Shown here: one piece after another, positions 5,462 to 5,575 of the stretch
How the letters are laid out: the number at the start of each line of letters is the position of its first letter
Numbering within the stretch: position 1 is the first letter of the stretch
Notes under the pieces: model-generated
The model's database searches: none
What the model was told of the DNA's origin: nothing
The model's input: only the letters and a program-made list of their open reading frames with translations
Assembly: GCA_021802595.1 (NCBI GenBank)
Contig: JAJZRT010000285.1
Location: 1 to 5,575 of the forward strand
DNA length: 5,575 nt
Reading direction: 5' to 3'
Source: Pseudomonadota bacterium
GTDB taxonomy: Bacteria; Pseudomonadota; Gammaproteobacteria; Burkholderiales; Thiobacillaceae
Translations under genes and position numbers: made by a program

Positions 5462-5575
5462 CGCGCTGAAAATGCCATCAGACCGTTTGTAATTGGAAGG
5501 CGCGCATGGCTGTTCTGTGACACTCAGGCTGGCGCGGTAGCCAGTGCGCGGCTCTTCTCACTCGTTGAAAGTGCA
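5462..5575 (+). pseudogene. tnpC: Older IS66 tnpC, 3' continuation after the insertion (runs off window)
   Basis: Continuation of the split tnpC remnant. It reads RAENAIRPFVIGRRAWLF and then CDTQAGAVASARLFSLVESA up to the right edge. It includes the catalytic Glu codon and has TGG (5507-5509) where the inner copy has TAG. Joined to 3026 without the element, the codons run GAT AAC AAC CGC GCT GAA in one frame. It differs from 5148-5261 at a scatter of positions, so it comes from a related but distinct IS66 copy. Confidence 0.9.

Noticed and set aside
2421..5575. Composite transposon made of two IS66 copies around cargo
   Set aside because: The two copies are nested, not flanking. The outer one has no visible ends and there is no cargo between them.

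Overview
The window looks like accessory DNA from a fairly GC-rich proteobacterium. An alphaproteobacterium (rhizobial or sphingomonad-like) is my best guess, based on codon choice, the style of the HipBA pair and the IS66 elements; the exact host cannot be fixed from the sequence.

Left part (1-1864, minus strand): a hipBA-type toxin-antitoxin operon. The upstream gene encodes a 218-residue HipB-like XRE regulator with an unusually long C-terminal extension. It overlaps by 8 bases the start of a HipA-family serine/threonine kinase gene, which runs off the left edge with 405 codons visible. The AT-rich region in front of hipB carries four operator-like palindromes of the form GATCC-N8-GGATC, 31-34 bp apart. 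This is the architecture of a self-repressed hipBA promoter.

Middle (about 1990-2449, plus strand): a divergent, cysteine-free ArsR-type winged-helix regulator with a TTG start. A 9-bp inverted repeat overlaps its ribosome binding site. It is followed after 11 bases by the first codons of a second gene, probably a membrane protein, which is cut off after about 15-18 codons.

Right part (2421-5575, plus strand): two nested IS66-family elements. The older one is only a tnpC remnant: its 5' part is missing, it is fused directly to the gene after the regulator, and it is frameshifted near 2765. A second IS66 element of 2427 bp (3027-5453) has jumped into this remnant. It starts GTAAGCGC, ends GCACTTAC, and is flanked by perfect 8-bp target duplications ATAACAAC. 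It carries tnpA, tnpB and tnpC. Its tnpC has an in-frame amber codon (TGG to TAG) that cuts off the last 63 residues. The interrupted tnpC resumes after the right duplication and runs off the window.

How it fits together: HipB should repress the operon and restrain the HipA kinase. The ArsR-type gene is an independent divergent unit whose partner gene was destroyed by the IS66 events. TnpA, TnpB and TnpC act together in transposition. I see no CRISPR array, tRNA or rRNA. The points most worth checking are the four-operator array, an RNxxxH (HEPN-like) motif in the HipB extension, and the IS66-in-IS66 structure with the amber tnpC.
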